Origin: Phycisphaerae bacterium
Lineage (GTDB): Bacteria; Planctomycetota; Phycisphaerae; UBA1845; Fen-1342
Length of the DNA: 9,808 bases
Reading direction: 5' to 3'
Assembly: GCA_020058145.1 (NCBI GenBank)
Contig: JAGVEP010000064.1
Span: 1-9,808, forward strand
Made by a program: the position numbers and the translations under genes. The notes below the pieces were generated by a model, which searched no databases, had not been told where the DNA came from, and was given only the letters and a program-made list of their open reading frames with translations. The first letter of the stretch is position 1; every line of letters starts with the position of its first letter. Shown piece by piece: positions 7,176 through 9,808 of this stretch.

Positions 7176-8570
7176 CTAACCGCGAACAGCGGCCGGCTCG
7201 CAAGGTGCCAACCTGCGCACGGCAAGCCGCCAGGCCGCGACCGCCCCGACCGTGATATTCACGACGTGAAAAACGTACACGGGCTCGGTGAACCGGCCGT
7301 CGGCCCAGGCCAACAGCGCGACCACGGCAGCTTTGTAACCGATCGGAACCAGGAAGCAGGCAAACCAGATTTGGCGCTTCGCAAAACCACCCAGTACCGA
7401 AAAAGGCAGGCACAGGAAAGACAGCAATATTACGGCACGCCCGAACAGCGTCGAACCCACTTGCAGCCCAATCAGCGCAGCCGTACCAGGTTGGGCGCGG
7501 ACAAACGCCACCGGCGAACCGACCAACTCCCGGCGGAGTCCGAGATACTCTTCGAGACCGCCTCCCTCGCCTGCGGCTAGCAGACGAAAGAACTCGACCG
7601 GCCAAACACCCATCAGGGGCTGCCGGAGCACGGCCCGCGCCACCCGACGTGCATAAGTTGCTGGTGCCTCGCGGACACACGCCAGGAAGTGCTCCTTAAG
7701 GAGCCGATCGGCCTGGAAACTGACGGTGCTCGCGGTCGGCCCAAGTTCGGCGGTGACTAGGCCGCGCACCACGGGATCGTCGTCCTCCAGAGTGATGTGC
7801 CAGGGATTGGCCGGATCGGCACCGAAGCCGATCATCGCCACCAGCCCACCATTGGTGGATGAGAACAACGTTTGCCCGGTAGCGGCCCGTGTGTAGGCGG
7901 CCCAGGGCAGCAAGAGCCCGTACGCACTGGCCAGACATACGCCGACGGCCAGCCACGCTCGCGCCGTAAATCGGTGTGCCAGCAGCATGAACGGGGCCAG
8001 ACAAACGGGCAGCAGCAGCATGTCGGCACGGAGGTTTGCCGCCAGCCCGAAGAGCGTTCCGGCAGCCAAGGCGTCACAGCAGCCGGCTCGCGCGGCGCGA
8101 AGGTGGCGCACCATGAACGTGCAGGCCATCACCAGGAGGCTTGCCTGGAGACTGGCCTCCCAAAGCGTGGCGTGAAAGGCGTACCACGGGACAGAGATGA
8201 TCAGCGCGGCGCGCAAGGCGGTCAGTTGGGAAGCGCTTAACACGGCGAGCGCCTGCAACGTGCGTACTAGCCACCAGGTTGCGAGCAGGGCGACGGCGTT
8301 TTGAATCAGGATCAATATAATCCGATTCTGCGTCAGCAACATCAACCAGGCATAGCCCCACATCGGATAGGTGGGCGCACCGCGACGAACGGCAGCCGCA
8401 GGGTCAAAACCCGCTCGGATGACATCGCCGAGGTCCAGGAAATACGGGATGAGACCGGCATGCCCGAGCGCAGCACGATTCAGCACGCTGACTCCCAGCG
8501 CGACCAGCCCGGCCAGGAGCAGATAATACCGGTCGACGGCGTGCCACACCGCGAATCTGGGGGCCAGCAT
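7176..8570 (-). CDS. Polytopic membrane protein, GT-C (GT39/ArnT-like) glycosyltransferase
   Basis: The 464-residue product is a multi-pass membrane protein with the layout of GT-C glycosyltransferases, which use polyprenyl-phosphate sugars and act on the periplasmic side. A first helix (about 15-33) is followed by a loop with acidic 'LDLGD' (45-49), where such enzymes carry their catalytic Asp. Hydrophobic helices then follow at about 72-110, 119-150, 166-197, 205-225, 363-393, 400-422 and 429-450. Between them lies a soluble stretch (about 230-360) with 'LLKEHFLACVREAPATYARRVARAVLRQ' spread over 290-317, resembling the amphipathic region with a conserved Pro in GT39-like proteins. I chose the ATG at 8570 because GAGGAG lies four bases upstream. 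The frame extends to a TTG at 8633, but that adds an Arg-rich tail and has no such site. It is the first gene of the block, 147 bases ahead of the secreted protein. Specific substrate and exact family are uncertain; a related membrane protein without transferase activity is possible. Confidence 0.8.
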   Translation of the reverse strand: MLAPRFAVWHAVDRYYLLLAGLVALGVSVLNRAALGHAGLIPYFLDLGDVIRAGFDPAAAVRRGAPTYPMWGYAWLMLLTQNRIILILIQNAVALLATWWLVRTLQALAVLSASQLTALRAALIISVPWYAFHATLWEASLQASLLVMACTFMVRHLRAARAGCCDALAAGTLFGLAANLRADMLLLPVCLAPFMLLAHRFTARAWLAVGVCLASAYGLLLPWAAYTRAATGQTLFSSTNGGLVAMIGFGADPANPWHITLEDDDPVVRGLVTAELGPTASTVSFQADRLLKEHFLACVREAPATYARRVARAVLRQPLMGVWPVEFFRLLAAGEGGGLEEYLGLRRELVGSPVAFVRAQPGTAALIGLQVGSTLFGRAVILLSFLCLPFSVLGGFAKRQIWFACFLVPIGYKAAVVALLAWADGRFTEPVYVFHVVNITVGAVAAWRLAVRRLAPCEPAAVRG

Positions 8571-8574
8571 ACCT

Positions 8575-8580
8575 CTCCTC
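8575..8580 (-). promoter_or_regulatory. Shine-Dalgarno site of the GT-C gene
   Basis: On the minus strand the bases read GAGGAG, with four bases (AGGT) before the ATG at 8570. This is the strongest ribosome binding site in the window, and it decides the start of the membrane protein in favour of 8570 over the TTG at 8633. Confidence 0.75.
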
Positions 8581-8640
8581 GCGCGGGGTAGTGCGATCCG
8601 GCGTGCCCGCCGCGCCCGCGTCCGGCGGCTCAACTGTCAA

Positions 8641-8655
8641 CGATCAGCCTGATCG
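8641..8655. repeat. Perfect 7-base inverted repeat, operator candidate
   Basis: CGATCAG-C-CTGATCG is a perfect dyad with a one-base centre. It lies just downstream of the TACCAT element on the minus strand, near where transcription would begin, and 71 bases from the GT-C start codon. It has no U-tract, so an operator is more likely than a terminator. Confidence 0.45.
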
Positions 8656-8656
8656 A

Positions 8657-8686
8657 ATGGTAACACCTCGGTGTCGCGCGGCTCAA
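8657..8686 (-). promoter_or_regulatory. Possible promoter for the polysaccharide block
   Basis: Read on the minus strand, TTGAGC (8686-8681) and TACCAT (8662-8657) are separated by 18 bases. Each matches four of six positions of the sigma-70 consensus. It lies about 87 bases upstream of the GT-C start. A short inverted repeat fills the front of the spacer and another sits just downstream. The promoter rules of this organism are unknown, so this is a candidate only. Confidence 0.3.
8663..8674. repeat. Short inverted repeat in the promoter spacer
   Basis: ACACC-TC-GGTGT has five-base arms around a two-base centre. It falls within the 18-base spacer of the proposed minus-strand promoter and is seven bases from the CGATCAG dyad. 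It may be a second protein-binding site; a short repeat like this can also arise by chance. Confidence 0.3.
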
Positions 8687-9037
8687 GCGCCACTGGTAAT
8701 CTGTGGAAACCCTTGCTCGCTCAGACCGTTCTAGGCTCCGAAACGACACCCGAGCAGGCTACGGTCGTTGCTCCGAAAGTCCGCGCTATCACCCCGTGCA
8801 AGCTGTCGAGAGACTTTCCGTCAGATTCGGCCAGAATGCGGCCACAACTGTGGGAGGACGCGGGTCCCCCAACTCCTTCGGCTGGTCTGGTAGCCAAAAA
8901 CGTCGGAACGCCCGTCCGCGGACATGAGCCGCCTCCGAAGCCTGGCGCGCGGTGATGGATGGCGCCTTGATCACACGTTTTCGGACGTAGATCAGTATCC
9001 CTGCGTATCGCGTTACCTATTTTACCACTAACAGGGT

Positions 9038-9066
9038 TTGAAAGTTGACCCTAAGCCATCTATTTT
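9038..9066 (+). promoter_or_regulatory. Possible promoter of the BACON lipoprotein gene
   Basis: TTGAAA (9038-9043) and TATTTT (9061-9066) are separated by 17 bases, close to a sigma-70 type promoter (five and four matches of six). They sit in the only AT-rich island of the window, about 80 bases before the ATG at 9147. A five-base inverted repeat, AGGGT (9033-9037) and ACCCT (9048-9052), brackets the -35 element and could bind a regulator. Confidence 0.4.
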
Positions 9067-9138
9067 GCAATCTTATTAAAGCCAGGCCGAGCGGCGCAAA
9101 CGCGCGGCGGCTAGAGCACCGGGGGCGAGCGACAGCGA

Positions 9139-9142
9139 GAGG
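9139..9142 (+). promoter_or_regulatory. Shine-Dalgarno site of the lipoprotein gene
   Basis: GAGG within GAGAGGA is followed by four bases and the ATG at 9147. It supports this start, which also places a hydrophobic signal and a lipobox-like cysteine at the expected distance. Confidence 0.6.
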
Positions 9143-9146
9143 AACG

Positions 9147-9808
9147 ATGACCAATACCGGTTCATTCTATCTGAGGATATTGCGCGCCAAGTGGGCTCTC
9201 AGGAGGGTCATCGTGGCGGCGGCAGCCGGGTTCTCGCTCGTCGTACTGGTCCACGGATGCGGTTCGACGGCCGCGCCCGCCGACGCCTTGCACCTCGACG
9301 CGTGGCTGGCACAGAGCTGGACGGCTGGCGACGACACTGGGGCGAGTTCGGCGGATCCGAACGACGTAGCCGATCCAAACCAGAAACCGTCGTCCGAAGC
9401 GCCGGCGAGTAACCCGAATGGGTCGCCGATCACGACCACCCCTGCCGCCGGCAATTCGGTCGTCAGGGGCGACGTGTTGCTGCGTTCGACTGGGTCTGCC
9501 CTGGAAGTCGCGCCGGCGGCGCTGGATTTTGGGGCCAGCGACACCAGCCTCGCGCTGTATGCGCGAAATGGCGGCGAGGGCCAGCTCAGTTATACCGTGA
9601 CGTCCCAGGTGCCGTGGGCGACCGTCAACCCTGCCTATGGTGCCAGTGGCGGTGAGAACGACGTAATCGAGGTCACCGTGGACCGAACGGGGCTAGCCGC
9701 CGGAAACTACCAGGGATTCCTCGCGGTGACCGCCGGAGATGCCGAGGCGCTCATGCCAACGGTGCAGATGACCGTGTTGGGCCAAGCGGAATCGCCGCCG
9801 GTCGACCC
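9147..9808 (+). CDS. Probable lipoprotein with BACON-like domain (3' end outside the window)
   Basis: The gene is open to the right edge; 220 codons are visible, translated by hand. The N-terminus has a basic region (residues 10-20, several Arg/Lys), a hydrophobic core (21-35) and the lipobox-like 'LVHGC' with Cys38, pointing to lipidation and anchoring in a membrane. His at the -2 position is not the most usual lipobox residue. Residues about 60-105 are a disordered Asp/Asn/Pro/Ser/Thr linker. Residues about 119-211 match the BACON/Ig-like pattern: 'LDFG' (126-129), an 'ARNGGEGQLSYTV' strand (139-151), 'PWATVNPAYG' (156-165), 'IEVTVDRTGLAAGNYQGFLAV' across 174-194, and a closing strand 'PTVQMTV' (204-210). 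BACON domains are small beta-sandwiches often found ahead of other modules in extracellular proteins, with proposed roles in glycan or mucin binding or as spacers. Further domains probably follow beyond the edge. It is transcribed away from the polysaccharide genes, so a functional link is unproven. Confidence 0.85.
   Translation, partial: MTNTGSFYLRILRAKWALRRVIVAAAAGFSLVVLVHGCGSTAAPADALHLDAWLAQSWTAGDDTGASSADPNDVADPNQKPSSEAPASNPNGSPITTTPAAGNSVVRGDVLLRSTGSALEVAPAALDFGASDTSLALYARNGGEGQLSYTVTSQVPWATVNPAYGASGGENDVIEVTVDRTGLAAGNYQGFLAVTAGDAEALMPTVQMTVLGQAESPPVD

Larger units (their letters stand above)
8571..9146. other. Intergenic region between divergent transcription units
   Basis: These 576 bases hold no convincing gene. 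Open frames here are short and composed of Arg/Pro/Ser-rich shadow sequence, without a good start site or recognisable motif. The left part (8571-8690) contains the minus-strand ribosome binding site, two adjacent short inverted repeats and a weak promoter-like pair. The middle (about 8700-8985) looks unremarkable apart from a perfect 10-base palindrome at 8914-8923. The right part (about 9005-9080) is distinctly AT-richer than anything else in the window and holds the candidate promoter of the plus-strand lipoprotein. Confidence 0.7.

Noticed and set aside
8914..8923. Perfect palindrome GTCCGCGGAC
   Set aside because: A 10-base GC-rich palindrome is easily expected by chance here and is not placed near a start or promoter element.
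8671..8955. Small plus-strand frame in the intergenic region
   Set aside because: It starts with GTG without a convincing ribosome binding site, has low-complexity composition and no motif. I treat the region as non-coding.
9167..9544. A 125-codon minus-strand frame
   Set aside because: It is antisense to the lipoprotein gene, which has a ribosome binding site, signal sequence and BACON-like pattern.

Overview
The window is a GC-rich bacterial segment with six tightly packed genes on the minus strand. A 576-base intergenic region separates them from the start of one gene on the plus strand. The minus-strand block reads like part of a surface or exopolysaccharide assembly locus. In transcription order it has a GT-C type membrane glycosyltransferase-like protein (8570-7176), an unrecognised secreted protein (7028-6123), a fused alcohol-dehydrogenase/Gfo-Idh-MocA 'bi-domain' oxidoreductase (6101-3948), a CapK/PaaK-like adenylate-forming ligase (3930-2512), a family-4 type GT-B glycosyltransferase (2519-1251) and a Wzx-like oligosaccharide flippase (1261 to beyond base 1). 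The gaps are 147, 21 and 17 bases, followed by overlaps of 8 and 11 bases. The last five genes therefore look like one translationally coupled transcript, probably led by the GT-C gene.

The plus-strand gene (9147 to beyond the right edge) encodes a probable lipoprotein. It has a low-complexity Asp/Pro/Ser linker and then a BACON-like beta-sandwich repeat. It is divergent from the polysaccharide block, and the shared intergenic region (8571-9146) holds candidate promoters for both directions.

The organism cannot be fixed from the sequence alone. High GC, lipoproteins with BACON-type domains and polysaccharide loci carrying the bi-domain oxidoreductase next to a CapK-like ligase are compatible with a Planctomycetota/Phycisphaerae-like bacterium. 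This is an inference from general gene content, not from a marker gene.

Working model: the bi-domain oxidoreductase makes or modifies a sugar precursor, and the CapK-like ligase activates a carboxylate that may decorate the glycan or its precursor. The GT4 enzyme extends the lipid-linked oligosaccharide on the cytoplasmic face, and the flippase moves it across the inner membrane. The GT-C protein and the secreted protein act on the outer side. No phage, insertion sequence, CRISPR array, tRNA or rRNA was seen.
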